Of a DNA stretch of 50,599 nt, positions 34,601-42,958 are shown piece after piece. Position 1 is the first letter of the stretch. Every line of letters starts with the position of its first letter. The stretch is from Hyphomicrobiales bacterium (GTDB lineage Bacteria; Pseudomonadota; Alphaproteobacteria; Rhizobiales; Rhizobiaceae): contig UBXM01000008.1 in NCBI GenBank assembly GCA_900469445.1, positions 1-50,599 on the forward strand, read 5' to 3'. The notes under the pieces were generated by a model, which was given only the letters and a program-made list of their open reading frames with translations, was not told the DNA's origin and did not search any database. The position numbers and the translations under genes were made by a program.

Positions 34601-35127
34601 GGATCGGCAATGCCGACCTTCTGGTTCATACCGGCGACGATCCCGGCCGCGATCTTCTAGACGGCTCGGCCGATGTTGCCTTTATCGGCGGTTTTTCTGC
34701 AGCCGTGGCAGCACTTGGCGGCAAGGCAGACGTGATCGCGCTCGACACGACCGATCCGGCAAAGCCGAAGGCACGCTCGATTTCCGAAGCCGTTACACGA
34801 GTTGTCCGGGCACGCGCCACCAATCCATGCTTCATTGCTGGCCAGATGCGCCATGGGCCGCGCGGCGCTGCCGAACTGGTCGAGACCGTCGACCGTCTGA
34901 TCGGTTTTGCCGAAACCACCCATGCCATTCCGCAATCGCTGATCGACGCGACCTATGACGCCTATCTCGGTGACGAGAGTGTGCGGGAATTTCTGCTGGC
35001 CCAAAATCCCGAAGGCGCTCGTTATATGGGCGAGCGTTTCCGCTCTGCGCTGAACCGCGGGTTATGGCATCCGCGGCGGAATGCGGTCGATGCTGAGCTT
35101 GAGATGCTGATGGGAGAGGTCGCATGA
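31648..35127 (+). CDS. cobN: cobaltochelatase subunit CobN carrying an in-frame palindromic insertion
   Basis: CobN is the large subunit that, with CobS and CobT (not in the window), inserts cobalt into hydrogenobyrinic acid a,c-diamide using ATP. The 1159-residue frame shows family segments HPMSVDLWLEKTAAHAK, ILGGYDRWAYGVEEL, VHVGAHGTLEWLPGK, DLWGSASLRSGGEE and GRPRVDVTLRISGLFRDMFP. Residues about 53-106 come from an inserted 158-base palindromic repeat and have no counterpart in the family. Without it the protein is shorter than the roughly 1250-1275 residues of typical CobN. ATG 31648 has AAAGGA upstream. Its stop overlaps cobG (ATGA). Confidence 0.93.
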   Translation: MHILATTSSSLDDLIEPVDLNQSPADVVVLSFSGSDLNGIAAAWAADKDGGGITPLCPAGHLPHKGGDQQDATTPLNPQQLNGEKPNRESISPPVGEMPGRAEGGSRSLDTNSLALTNLSDLRHPMSVDLWLEKTAAHAKVILVRILGGYDRWAYGVEELSRLAKRKKIALAMLPGECSMRDERLAAASTASETNLAGMLACFREGGPDNMRLLVQRLEALASGEANELPPAIAMPKAGFYRPGKGIVDRQDLTAGFSPDAPRLPILFYRSMLLANDAAPIDALFEALEARGFAPMPLFVSGLKDAEAISFVEQAITELRPAAILTTTAFASGTDDRNETIFDRSGIPVFQIVVATTRREGWMEGRRGLNPADLAMHVVLPELDGRILAGVISFKQGSGSAELVNGPEPDRVDQVAERIAAFLRMKMTARAERKIVILMPDYPSAPGRTGYAVGLDVPQSVLAMLRELSLAGYSVADIPDTPRNLLDRLDQKTGSLPLRDYVESPGAGEAWGDAKDDTDLEDGAYRFRAAQFGNITVALAPDRGRNADRRADYHSPDLPPRHALIAFGQWMRHKLGAHAIVHVGAHGTLEWLPGKTVALSKECFPELATGGLPVIYPFIVSNPGEAAVAKRRISAVTIGHLPPVLTGAGLSDDEKKLELLVDEYAQADGLDRRRRDRLAKLIVDAARDTTIATDAGVSRDDDPDTALARIDAFLCDVKDFAIKDGQHVFGEVAVGDDDLLRITSAETEKQALLDALDGRHIRPGPSGAPTRGRRDVMPTGRNLFASDPRTLPTPTAFELGKRAADEILRRYLQDHGDWPKNLVFDLWGSASLRSGGEEVAQVLALMGARPVQDTATGRVTGIEVLPPAQLGRPRVDVTLRISGLFRDMFPALIALLDAAMRAIAAREEAPGDNPLAEETQKTGSVPPRIFGSAPGTYGSGIEEKLADGSWGEREELGRIYLDATSHAFSGADGEASHVPGEFAGRIGNADLLVHTGDDPGRDLLDGSADVAFIGGFSAAVAALGGKADVIALDTTDPAKPKARSISEAVTRVVRARATNPCFIAGQMRHGPRGAAELVETVDRLIGFAETTHAIPQSLIDATYDAYLGDESVREFLLAQNPEGARYMGERFRSALNRGLWHPRRNAVDAELEMLMGEVA
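31806..31963. repeat. long palindromic repeat inserted in frame in cobN
   Basis: Arms of 47 bases at 31806-31852 and 31917-31963 are inverse copies with two differences, enclosing 64 bases. Each arm also folds internally (CTCCCCC/GGGGGAG). The type (CTCTGCCCTGCCGGGCATCT...) is a familiar dispersed rhizobial palindrome, normally found between genes. It adds about 53 codons without a stop. Confidence 0.9.
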
Positions 35128-36515
35128 CCATGCTCCCACTCGACCTGCAACGCGGCGCCTGCCCTGCCCTTTCGGCCCCGATGATGACCGGCGACGGCCT
35201 GTTGGCGCGTATCTCGCTGATTGAGGCGATTTCGCCCGGACAATTGGCGGATATCTGCCGGCTGGCGCTGACACATGGCAACGGCATGGTCGATATTTCC
35301 GCCCGCGGCAATCTTCAGGTCCGAGGCCTGAGCGAGATATCAGCGCCGCATCTCGATGCCGATGTGCGGGCGATTAACCTGCCGCTTCGCGAGGGCCTTG
35401 CCGTCGAAGTGCCGCCGCTTGCGGGAATGGATGACAGCGAAATTGCCGATCCTCGCCCGCTGGCAGAGGCTATTCGTGATGCCTCGCGCAACATCATCGG
35501 ACTGGCCCCGAAAATGGCTGTTGTGGTCGACGGTGGCGGGCTTTTGCGGCTGTCTGATCTGCTTGCGGATATCCGGCTTGTCGCGGTCGGCAAACACGAC
35601 TGGAAGTTGCTTCTCGGTGGCACCGAACAATCCGCTCGTGTTTTCAATGTTTTACGTGAAACACTTGTTGTCGACACGGTCATAGACCTGTTGAAACGGC
35701 TGAGAAGCCTGGGAAACAAGGCGCGCGGGCGGGATCTGGCTAGCGGCTTGCCGGTAAACGAAACCGCGCCCCATACCACGCCGTCATCCTCGGGCTTGTC
35801 CCGAGGATCTGCTGGCGTTGCGACAGTCGATCCGTCGCAGATGCTCGGGACAAGCCCGAGCATGACGGCTGGAAAAGTGGCTGCATCTCCCTTCGACCTG
35901 TTCAGCCTTTCCAATCACCTCCATGCCGTGGGCATCGGTCCGGCCTTCGGGCAGGCCAATGCAGAACATCTGATCACGCTTTGCGACGAAGCCGCACGCC
36001 TGGGAATACAATCTCTCAAACCGGCACTTGATCACTCGCTGCTCCTTTTCGGCACCGAGATTGCCTGCGGGGCATTGCGGGACTTCGCCGACAGCAATGG
36101 CTTCATCACCTCCGCCACCGATCCGCGCAGCCATATCGCCGCCTGCTCCGGCAGCCCCGCCTGCAATTCGGCGACGATCGCCACCCACGAGATTGCCGCA
36201 GCAGCGGCCGCCGAATGTGCTGACCTGCTCGATGGCTCATTCAAGCTGCATGTGACCGGCTGCGCCAAGGGTTGCGCCCATCCGCAACCGGCAGCGCTTG
36301 CGCTTTGCGGTACCGCGGATCGTGTTTCTCTGATTGCGCAGGGAAAAGCTGCAGACCAACCCTTTGCTTTGACAAGCTTTGCCGATACCAACGCCACGCT
36401 TCGCCGACTTGCCGATCTCGTCAGATCGGAAAGACGGCCAGGCGAAAACTCAGCCGCCTGCCTTGCCCGGATCGGTTCCGACCGGCTGGCAGCGGCAGCC
36501 ACAGGACGACCATGA
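35124..36515 (+). CDS. cobG: precorrin-3B synthase (oxygen-dependent) carrying an in-frame palindromic insertion
   Basis: CobG uses oxygen to convert precorrin-3A to precorrin-3B, setting up ring contraction; it marks the aerobic route. The 463-residue protein is of the nitrite/sulfite-reductase family: RGACPALSAPMMTGDGLL near the start, a ferredoxin-like half, and the 4Fe-4S ligands in AACSGSPACNSA and VTGCAKGCAHPQ near residues 335-390. Residues about 219-248 derive from a 90-base palindromic repeat placed between the two halves. It overlaps cobN and cobH by four bases each. Confidence 0.93.
   Translation: MTMLPLDLQRGACPALSAPMMTGDGLLARISLIEAISPGQLADICRLALTHGNGMVDISARGNLQVRGLSEISAPHLDADVRAINLPLREGLAVEVPPLAGMDDSEIADPRPLAEAIRDASRNIIGLAPKMAVVVDGGGLLRLSDLLADIRLVAVGKHDWKLLLGGTEQSARVFNVLRETLVVDTVIDLLKRLRSLGNKARGRDLASGLPVNETAPHTTPSSSGLSRGSAGVATVDPSQMLGTSPSMTAGKVAASPFDLFSLSNHLHAVGIGPAFGQANAEHLITLCDEAARLGIQSLKPALDHSLLLFGTEIACGALRDFADSNGFITSATDPRSHIAACSGSPACNSATIATHEIAAAAAAECADLLDGSFKLHVTGCAKGCAHPQPAALALCGTADRVSLIAQGKAADQPFALTSFADTNATLRRLADLVRSERRPGENSAACLARIGSDRLAAAATGRP
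35780..35869. repeat. 90-base palindromic repeat inserted in frame in cobG
   Basis: Arms of 33 bases at 35780-35812 and 35837-35869 are inverse copies with two differences. These differences sit at paired positions of each arm's own hairpin: CCTCGGG/CCCGAGG in the left arm, GCTCGGG/CCCGAGC in the right. The core matches the intergenic units at 11171-11354. The length is a multiple of three and the frame stays open. Confidence 0.9.
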
Positions 36516-37141
36516 CCCAATACGACTATATTCGCGAAGGCGATGCGATCTACGAAAAGTCTTTCGCGATCATTCGCGCAGAAGCCGATCTTTCCGCCTT
36601 CACCGAGGAACAGGCCGATATCGCCGTGCGCATGATCCATGCCTGCGGGCTGGTCGAGGCGGCAGAACATTTCCGCTTTTCCAGCGATTTCGTCGAGGCG
36701 GCGCGTGGTGCGCTTCGGGCCGGAAAACCGATCTATTGCGACGCCGAGATGGTGGCGCATGGCGTGACCCGCGCAAGGCTGCCCGCGGAAAACCAGGTGA
36801 TCTGCACCCTGCGCGACAGCCGCACGGTGGAACTGGCAAGAACCCTCGGAAATACCCGCTCCGCTGCCGCTCTCGACCTGTGGGACGAGCTGGAAGGCGC
36901 GGTCGTCGCGATCGGCAATGCGCCGACGGCACTGTTCCGCCTTCTGGAAATGCTGGATGCCGGTGCGCCGCGCCCGGCCGCGATCATCGGCATGCCGGTC
37001 GGTTTTGTCGGCGCGATGGAAAGCAAGGAAGCGCTGATGGTTTCCACCCACGACATACCTTATGCCGTGGTGCGCGGCCGCATGGGCGGCTCGGCGATGA
37101 CCGCTGCCGCCGTCAACGCGCTTGCGAGGGCAGGCCTGTGA
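36512..37141 (+). CDS. cobH: precorrin-8X methylmutase
   Basis: CobH moves a methyl group from C-11 to C-12, turning precorrin-8X into hydrogenobyrinic acid. The 209-residue protein has the catalytic His43 in RMIHACGLVE, the segments IYCDAEMVAHGV and IGNAPTALFRLLEM, and the C-terminal VRGRMGGSAMTAAAVNAL. ATG 36512 overlaps the cobG stop (ATGA), and its own stop overlaps the cobI start (GTGA). Confidence 0.96.
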   Translation: MTQYDYIREGDAIYEKSFAIIRAEADLSAFTEEQADIAVRMIHACGLVEAAEHFRFSSDFVEAARGALRAGKPIYCDAEMVAHGVTRARLPAENQVICTLRDSRTVELARTLGNTRSAAALDLWDELEGAVVAIGNAPTALFRLLEMLDAGAPRPAAIIGMPVGFVGAMESKEALMVSTHDIPYAVVRGRMGGSAMTAAAVNALARAGL

Positions 37142-37893
37142 ACGCCGCCGTCATCAAGGGTAAACTCACCGGCGTCGGTACGGGTCCCGGCGATCCGGAA
37201 CTGATGACGCTGAAGGCCGTTCGCGCCATCAACGAGGCTGATGTCGTCGCTTTCTTCTGCAAGAAGGGCTCGACCGGCAATGGCCGCGCCATCGTCGAAG
37301 CGCATATCCGACCCGGCACGGTCGAATTGCCGCTCGTCTACCCGGTGACGATCGAAACCCACAAGGACGAGGCTGACTACAAGAACCCGATCAACGATTT
37401 CTTCGATCGATCGGCCGAGGAAATCGCAGTCCATCTCGATGCCGGCAAGAATGTTGCCGTGCTGAGCGAGGGCGATCCGCTGTTTTACGGCTCCTACATG
37501 CACCTGCATCTGCGGCTGAAGGACCGGTACCAGGCCGACGTGATTGCAGGCGTCACCGCCATGTCCGGCTGCTGGTCGATGACCGGCCTGCCGCTGGTAC
37601 AGGGCGACGACATTTTGAGCGTGCTGCCCGGCACTCTATCTGAAGAAAAACTCGCGGAACGGCTCGCAGTTACGGACGGCGCCGTGATTATGAAGGTTGG
37701 GCGTAACTTGCCGAAAATCCGCCGTGCGCTGGCATCGGTCGGAAAGCTTTCCGGCGCGCTGTATGTCGAGCGCGGCACGATGGCGAATGGCGCAGCCGAA
37801 CGGCTGGAAACGCGCGACGAGAGCCCGGCACCCTATTTCTCCATCGTGCTGGTTCCCGGCTGGACCACGCGACCGCAAGGGGAAAAGAAATGA
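37138..37893 (+). CDS. cobI: precorrin-2 C20-methyltransferase
   Basis: CobI adds a methyl group from SAM at C-20 of precorrin-2, giving precorrin-3A. The 251-residue tetrapyrrole methylase starts GKLTGVGTGPGDPELMTLKAVRAI, with LSEGDPLFYGSYMHLH (about 106-121) and AGVTAMSGCWSMTGLPLVQG next, and ends with a P-rich loop. The start is GTG 37138, with GAGGG upstream, overlapping the cobH stop; the longer open frame upstream is the wrong frame of cobH. It overlaps cobJ by ATGA. Confidence 0.95.
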   Translation: MNAAVIKGKLTGVGTGPGDPELMTLKAVRAINEADVVAFFCKKGSTGNGRAIVEAHIRPGTVELPLVYPVTIETHKDEADYKNPINDFFDRSAEEIAVHLDAGKNVAVLSEGDPLFYGSYMHLHLRLKDRYQADVIAGVTAMSGCWSMTGLPLVQGDDILSVLPGTLSEEKLAERLAVTDGAVIMKVGRNLPKIRRALASVGKLSGALYVERGTMANGAAERLETRDESPAPYFSIVLVPGWTTRPQGEKK

Positions 37894-38654
37894 CCGGGTC
37901 GCTGACCGTTGTCGGCCTCGGCCCCGGCAATCCGGACCAGATGACGCCGGAAGCTCTCGCCGCAGTTACGGCATCCACCGACTTTTTCGGCTATTTCCCG
38001 TATATAGACCGGCTGAACCTCAGGGAAGACCAGCGCCGCCACGCCTCCGACAACCGCGAGGAACTGGTTCGCGCCAAGGCAGCGCTGGAAATGGCAGCCA
38101 AGGGCGGCAAGGTTTGCGTCGTTTCCGGCGGTGATCCGGGCGTATTTGCCATGGCTGCGGCGGTTTGCGAAGCGATCGATGACGGTCCTGTCGAATGGCG
38201 TGATATCGAGCTGTCCGTCGTGCCGGGTGTTACCGCCATGCTTGCGGTTGCCGCAAAGGCCGGAGCACCGCTGGGCCACGATTTCTGCGCCATTTCACTG
38301 TCGAACAACCTGAAACCCTGGGCGGTCATCGAGAAGCGTCTTGTGGCGGCTGCGACGGCGGGTTTCGTCATGGCTTTCTACAATCCGATCAGCAAGGCAC
38401 GCCCACACCAGCTGGGCGAGGCTTTCGACATTCTGCGCGCTCATCTGCCCGGCTCCGTGCCGGTGATTTTTGGTCGCGCGGCCGGACGACCCGACGAGGC
38501 GATCCGCATCGTGCCGCTCGCGGAAGCTGAGGGTGAGATGGCCGATATGGCAACCTGTGTCATCGTCGGCACGGCCGAGACCCGGCTGATCGAGCGGACC
38601 GATCAGCGCCCGATCGTTTATTCGCCCCGTTTTCTGCGGGAGAGTTTCCAGTGA
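37890..38654 (+). CDS. cobJ: precorrin-3B C17-methyltransferase (ring contraction)
   Basis: CobJ methylates C-17 of precorrin-3B and drives ring contraction to precorrin-4. The 254-residue methylase starts GSLTVVGLGPGNPDQMTPEAL and has VVSGGDPGVFAMAAAVCE, VVPGVTAMLAVAAKAGAPLGHDFCAISLSN in two family blocks, and FYNPISKARPHQL. It overlaps cobI by four bases. Its last 37 bases lie under the end of the opposite-strand gene cobK. Confidence 0.96.
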   Translation: MTGSLTVVGLGPGNPDQMTPEALAAVTASTDFFGYFPYIDRLNLREDQRRHASDNREELVRAKAALEMAAKGGKVCVVSGGDPGVFAMAAAVCEAIDDGPVEWRDIELSVVPGVTAMLAVAAKAGAPLGHDFCAISLSNNLKPWAVIEKRLVAAATAGFVMAFYNPISKARPHQLGEAFDILRAHLPGSVPVIFGRAAGRPDEAIRIVPLAEAEGEMADMATCVIVGTAETRLIERTDQRPIVYSPRFLRESFQ

Positions 38655-39385
38655 CGCACCATGCCGGCGAGTTCCTCGACGCTTCTGGCCGATGGCACAT
38701 CCGGCAGGCGGGGGCGTTCGATCAGCACGACCTCGATGCCGAGCCGTCGGGCAGCGCTGATCTTGCCGACGCTGGAAACACCACCGCTGTTCTTCGAGAC
38801 GATGAGATCGATCGCATGCTGTTCAAGCAGCTGGATCTCGTCCCATTCGGAGAACGGACCGCGCGCGGTGATATAGGACACGTTCGGCAGTTTCAGAGGC
38901 GGTTCGACCGGATCGACGCTGCGCACCAGATAGGAATGCTGCGGCATCGCTTCGAAAGGCAAAAGTTCCTGCCGGCCGAGCGTCAGGAAAACCTGTCGCG
39001 GGGCAATGTCGAGGGCCTGGACGGCCGCCGCGATATCGGCGACCTCTTGCCAGCGATCGCCTTTCTGTCGCGACCATGCCGGACGACGCAAAGCCAGAAT
39101 ATCGACACCCGCCAGCGCAGCCGCCTGGGCAGCGTTGCGGGAGATGTTTGCCGCAAACGGATGCGTCGCGTCGATCAGCAGATCCACCTTCTTTTCGCGA
39201 AGAAATGCGGCGAGCCCAACGGCACCGCCGAAACCACCGATGCGGACCGGCACGGGCTGTTCGGCCGGGGCCTTGGTGCGGCCGGCAAGCGACAGCAGGA
39301 TATCGTAATCGGGGCTGGTCGAAAGCTGGGCGGCAAGCGCCTTGGCTTCGGCCGTGCCACCCAGAATGAGGATGGAGTAGGTCAA
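38618..39385 (-). CDS. cobK: precorrin-6A reductase, antisense gene inside the cob operon
   Basis: CobK reduces precorrin-6A with NADPH to dihydro-precorrin-6 (precorrin-6B). The 255-residue protein has SILILGGTAEAKALAAQL at the start, VDLLIDATHPFAANISRNA, and the late segment IVSKNSGGVSSVGKISAARRLGI, all typical. I chose TTG 39385: AGGAGG (39395..39390) lies five to six bases upstream and homology begins there; the farther ATG at 39439 lacks a ribosome site. It is on the minus strand between cobJ and cobL, overlapping the cobJ end by 37 bases and starting one base from the cobL start. Confidence 0.93.
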   Translation of the reverse strand: MTYSILILGGTAEAKALAAQLSTSPDYDILLSLAGRTKAPAEQPVPVRIGGFGGAVGLAAFLREKKVDLLIDATHPFAANISRNAAQAAALAGVDILALRRPAWSRQKGDRWQEVADIAAAVQALDIAPRQVFLTLGRQELLPFEAMPQHSYLVRSVDPVEPPLKLPNVSYITARGPFSEWDEIQLLEQHAIDLIVSKNSGGVSSVGKISAARRLGIEVVLIERPRLPDVPSARSVEELAGMVRHWKLSRRKRGE

Positions 39386-39386
39386 A

Positions 39387-40637
39387 TTGCCTCCTGAATC
39401 AGAAAAACAAGCTTTAAACCAAAGCCGCTGGCTGTCCATTGTCGGGATCGGCGAGGACGGTGTGAAAGGGCTGGGCGATCACGCCAAGGCGGCGATAACC
39501 GGCGCTTCAATCGTCTTCGGCGGCAAGCGGCATCTGGAGCTTGCAGCGCCGCTGATAAAAGGCAAGGCACGACCATGGCCGACGCCTTTCGATGCGGCGA
39601 TGCGCGATGTCGTGGCGCTGAGGGGGCAAAAGGTTTGCGTGCTCGCATCCGGCGATCCGTTCTTTTATGGCGTCGGCGTCACCCTGTCGCGTCACATCGG
39701 CTCCGATGAGTTTACCACCTACCCATCACCCTCGGCTTTCTCGCTGGCGGCTTCGCGGCTTGGCTGGGCACTGCAGGATATCGAAACGGTTTCCCTGCAT
39801 GGCCGCCCGATCGATCTGATCCGGCCGCTATTACATCCCGGCCGGCGGATCATTGCGCTGACCTCCGACGAAAAAGGCCCTCGGGAGCTGGCGGAACTGC
39901 TGACGGAAAGCGGGTTTGGCCAATCCGGAATGACCGTGCTGGAAGCGCTGGGCGGCGAGGCTGAACGAACCCGCGTCTGCAAGGCTGCGGACTTCGCGCT
40001 GCAGGATATCAATGTCCTCAATGTCGTGGCGTTGGAAGTGGTCGCAAGCGCCGATGCGCGCATCCTGCCGCGTGGTTTCGGGCTGGATGACGCGCTTTTC
40101 GAACATGATGGACAGATCACCAAGCGGGAAATCCGGGCGCTGACGCTGTCGGCGCTCAACCCTCGGCAAGGTGAACTGCTTTGGGATATCGGCGCCGGTT
40201 CCGGCTCGATCGGCATAGAATGGATGCTGGCCGACCCGTCGATGAAAGCGATTGCCATAGAGGCGCATCCGGAACGCGCCGCACGGATCGGACGCAATGC
40301 GGCTAGCTTCGGCGTGCCGGGATTGATGCTCGTTGAGGGCAATGCACCGGCAGCACTCGACGGCCTGCCGCAACCCGATGTGATCTTCATCGGCGGCGGC
40401 GGCAGCGAGCCCGGCGTTTTCGACGCGGCTGTCACGGCACTGAAGCCCGGCGGTCGAATGGTCGCAAACGCGGTGACGCTGGAAATGGAAGCGGTGCTGC
40501 TGGCGGCACAGGCTAAACTCGGCGGCAATCTGATCCGCATGGAAGTTTCGCGCGCAGCGCCGGTGGGCGCGATGCAGGGCTGGAAGCCGGCAATGCCGGT
40601 GACCCAATGGACATGGACCAAAGGAATGAAATCATGA
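39387..40637 (+). CDS. cobL: precorrin-6Y C5,15-methyltransferase (decarboxylating)
   Basis: CobL methylates C-5 and C-15 and removes the acetate carboxyl at C-12, giving precorrin-8X. The 416-residue protein fuses an N-terminal CbiE-type methylase (WLSIVGIGEDGVKGL, VLASGDPFFYGVGVTLSRH) to a C-terminal CbiT-type SAM domain (LWDIGAGSGSIGIEWMLADP, about 265-284). The start is TTG 39387: a stop codon at 39378-39380 in the same frame leaves no earlier start, and GGAG (39374-39377) gives the ribosome site. It is divergent from cobK by one base and overlaps cobE by ATGA. Confidence 0.94.
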   Translation: MPPESEKQALNQSRWLSIVGIGEDGVKGLGDHAKAAITGASIVFGGKRHLELAAPLIKGKARPWPTPFDAAMRDVVALRGQKVCVLASGDPFFYGVGVTLSRHIGSDEFTTYPSPSAFSLAASRLGWALQDIETVSLHGRPIDLIRPLLHPGRRIIALTSDEKGPRELAELLTESGFGQSGMTVLEALGGEAERTRVCKAADFALQDINVLNVVALEVVASADARILPRGFGLDDALFEHDGQITKREIRALTLSALNPRQGELLWDIGAGSGSIGIEWMLADPSMKAIAIEAHPERAARIGRNAASFGVPGLMLVEGNAPAALDGLPQPDVIFIGGGGSEPGVFDAAVTALKPGGRMVANAVTLEMEAVLLAAQAKLGGNLIRMEVSRAAPVGAMQGWKPAMPVTQWTWTKGMKS

Positions 40638-41020
40638 TCGTTGCCGGTCTCGGCTGCCGCAAGGGCAGCACGCGCGAAGAACTTCTGTCGGCGCTCGATG
40701 CCGCCTGTGTGGAAGCGAAAATTTCGCGTGAATCCATCACGGCGCTCGCAACCGGCGAGATCAAACGCGAGGAAACCGGCATTCTGCAACTGGCCGAAAT
40801 GCTGGGCCTGCCGCTCCATATCGTAGCGGACGATGCCCTAATGGAAGCGGAACCTCGGACGAAAACCGTGTCGCGGCACAGCCTAGCGAAAACGCTGTCT
40901 TCCAGCCTTTCGGAAGGCGCGGCACTGGCTGCAGCGGGCGAAAAATCCGAAATCATCGTGCCGAGACTGATATCGCAGGGTGCGACCTGCGCGCTGGCAG
41001 AACTGAAAGAACAAGCATGA
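40634..41020 (+). CDS. cobE: cobalamin synthesis protein CobE (CbiG C-terminal-like)
   Basis: The 128-residue protein is the small CbiG-C domain family. It begins [21 protein letters not shown] and has [22 protein letters not shown], the usual conserved pattern, then a variable end. CobE accompanies cob operons; its exact biochemical role is not settled to my knowledge. I chose ATG 40634 with AAGGA upstream and the ATGA overlap with cobL; an earlier in-frame ATG at 40607 is less likely. It overlaps cobM by four bases. Confidence 0.88.
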   Translation: MIVAGLGCRKGSTREELLSALDAACVEAKISRESITALATGEIKREETGILQLAEMLGLPLHIVADDALMEAEPRTKTVSRHSLAKTLSSSLSEGAALAAAGEKSEIIVPRLISQGATCALAELKEQA

Positions 41021-41814
41021 CCGTCCATTTCATCGGCGCAGGTCCGGGTGCCGCAGACCTGATCACCGTGCGCGGCCGCGATATTCTCGCCCGCGCGCCG
41101 GTCTGTCTTTATGCCGGCTCGATCATGCCGAAGGAACTGCTCGACTGGTGCCCGAAAGATGCGCGGATCGTCGATACCGGCTCTTTGTCGCTGGACGAGA
41201 TCGAGGCCGAATATGTTGCAGCCCATAAAGCCGGTAAGGACGTCGCACGGCTGCATTCCGGCGATCTTTCCGTCTGGAGCGCGGTCGCCGAACAGATCCG
41301 CAGGCTGGAAAAACACGATATCGATTATACGCTAACGCCGGGTGTTCCCTCTTTCGCCGCCGCCGCCGCTGCGCTGAAACGCGAACTGACTATCCCTGAG
41401 GTGGCACAGAGCCTTGTGCTTACCCGTGTTTCCGGTCGTGCATCGAAAATGCCGGAAGGCGAAACGCTGAAGGCCTTTGGCGCGACGGGCGCGACGCTGG
41501 CGATCCATCTCGCCATCCATGCGCTTGGAAAGATTGTCGAAGAACTGACCCCGATTTATGGCGCCGATTGCCCGGTGGCGATCGTCGTGCGCGCCTCTTG
41601 GCCGGAAGAACGGATCATCCGCGGCACGCTTGCCGATATCGAGGCGAAACTGGCGGAAGAGCCGGCCGAACGCACGGCGCTGATCTTTGTCGGCAAGGGA
41701 CTGGGCGCATCGGATTTCGTCGAGAGCCAGCTATACAATGCCGACTATGTAAGACGTTTTCGCCCCGGCTGGGATCAGTTCGGCAAGGATCACGCCGATA
41801 AGGGGTCGGAATGA
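41017..41814 (+). CDS. cobM: precorrin-4 C11-methyltransferase
   Basis: CobM methylates C-11 of precorrin-4, producing precorrin-5. The 265-residue SAM-dependent tetrapyrrole methylase shows [49 protein letters not shown], and [18 protein letters not shown], the standard family blocks. It overlaps cobE by four bases. The 3' end overlaps the end of cbiD on the opposite strand by 25 bases. The next rightward gene, cobA, lies beyond cbiD. Confidence 0.96.
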   Translation: MTVHFIGAGPGAADLITVRGRDILARAPVCLYAGSIMPKELLDWCPKDARIVDTGSLSLDEIEAEYVAAHKAGKDVARLHSGDLSVWSAVAEQIRRLEKHDIDYTLTPGVPSFAAAAAALKRELTIPEVAQSLVLTRVSGRASKMPEGETLKAFGATGATLAIHLAIHALGKIVEELTPIYGADCPVAIVVRASWPEERIIRGTLADIEAKLAEEPAERTALIFVGKGLGASDFVESQLYNADYVRRFRPGWDQFGKDHADKGSE

Positions 41815-42911
41815 TCGGAGGGAGTGAACTCCGTCTTGCCGACAAGCTGGCCTTGCCGATCGAAGACCAGGATTTCCAGAGCGATATCAGGTGCATGCAG
41901 CGCCTTGGCCGCTGTTTTCCAGGCGAGCGCCGCAATGCGGTTGCCGAGCGGAAGCCCGCTTTCATCGGCAAGCTGGAAGGCGTGCGACACGGTATTCGCC
42001 GCGGTAATGCGCGCCACGAGATCGGCCTCAGCACCGGCTTCGGCGGCAACCTTGGCCAGAGCCTCGAGATCGGCAAGCCCACGTTTGGAATGCACGTCGA
42101 GCATGCCTTGGGAAAGCTTGGTCATCTTGGCGACGCCGCCGGCAATCGTGACCTTGCGCACCGGGTGGCTGCGCAGATATTTCAGCATGCCGCCGACGAA
42201 ATCGCCCATGTCGATCAGCGCGATCTCCGACAGGCCATGATGCGCCTGCGCCGCCTTTTCGGAGACATTGCCGGTCGCCCCGGAAACGTGGTCGAGACCC
42301 GCTGCCCGCGCCACGTCGATGCCGCGCCAGATGGAATGGATCCACGACGCGCAGGAAAACGGAATGACGATGCCGGTCGTGCCGAGAATGGATATGCCGC
42401 CCAGGATGCCGAGCCGGCCATTGAGCGTGCGTTCGGCAATCTTCTCGCCATCGGCAACGGAAATCTCGACCTCGAAATCCCGCTCTCCGTGACAGACCTC
42501 CAAGATCGCCTGGGCGATCATCTTGCGCGGCACAGGGTTGATCGACGGTTCGCCGGGCGGCAGCGGCAGGCCGAGCCGCGTCACCGTGCCGACGCCGGGT
42601 CCCGCCTTGAAGGTGATGCCGGTGCCGGGCAATCCACGGCGCACGGTGCTCATGATCAGCGCGCCATGGGTGACATCCGGATCGTCGCCGGCATCCTTGA
42701 CGATGCCTGCCTTGGCAAATCCATCGCCCTTTTCTTCCATCGCAAGAGCGAAGGCCGGGCGCTGGCCGCCGGGCAAGGTTATCTCGACCAGTGCCGGAAA
42801 CTCGCCGGTCATCAACGCAAGACAGGCGGCCTTGCTGGCTGCCGCCGCACATGTACCCGTCGTCCATCCACGACGCAGGTTCTTGCTTTCTGTTTCAATG
42901 GCCGCTTCCAT
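41790..42911 (-). CDS. cbiD: cobalt-precorrin-5B C1-methyltransferase (CbiD), antisense gene inside the cob operon
   Basis: CbiD methylates C-1 in the oxygen-independent pathway. The 373-residue protein starts with the family motif [18 protein letters not shown], and has [51 protein letters not shown] and [17 protein letters not shown] 42911 is the first in-frame start next to the homology. It lies on the minus strand between cobM and cobA. No CobF gene, the usual C-1 methylase of the aerobic route, is in the window, so CbiD probably does this step here. This is an inference. Confidence 0.93.
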   Translation of the reverse strand: MEAAIETESKNLRRGWTTGTCAAAASKAACLALMTGEFPALVEITLPGGQRPAFALAMEEKGDGFAKAGIVKDAGDDPDVTHGALIMSTVRRGLPGTGITFKAGPGVGTVTRLGLPLPPGEPSINPVPRKMIAQAILEVCHGERDFEVEISVADGEKIAERTLNGRLGILGGISILGTTGIVIPFSCASWIHSIWRGIDVARAAGLDHVSGATGNVSEKAAQAHHGLSEIALIDMGDFVGGMLKYLRSHPVRKVTIAGGVAKMTKLSQGMLDVHSKRGLADLEALAKVAAEAGAEADLVARITAANTVSHAFQLADESGLPLGNRIAALAWKTAAKALHAPDIALEILVFDRQGQLVGKTEFTPSDHSDPLSA

Positions 42912-42958
42912 GGCCGTTTCTATAGCCCGACCGTCACCGGCCGGCAAAAGGTTTGAAT

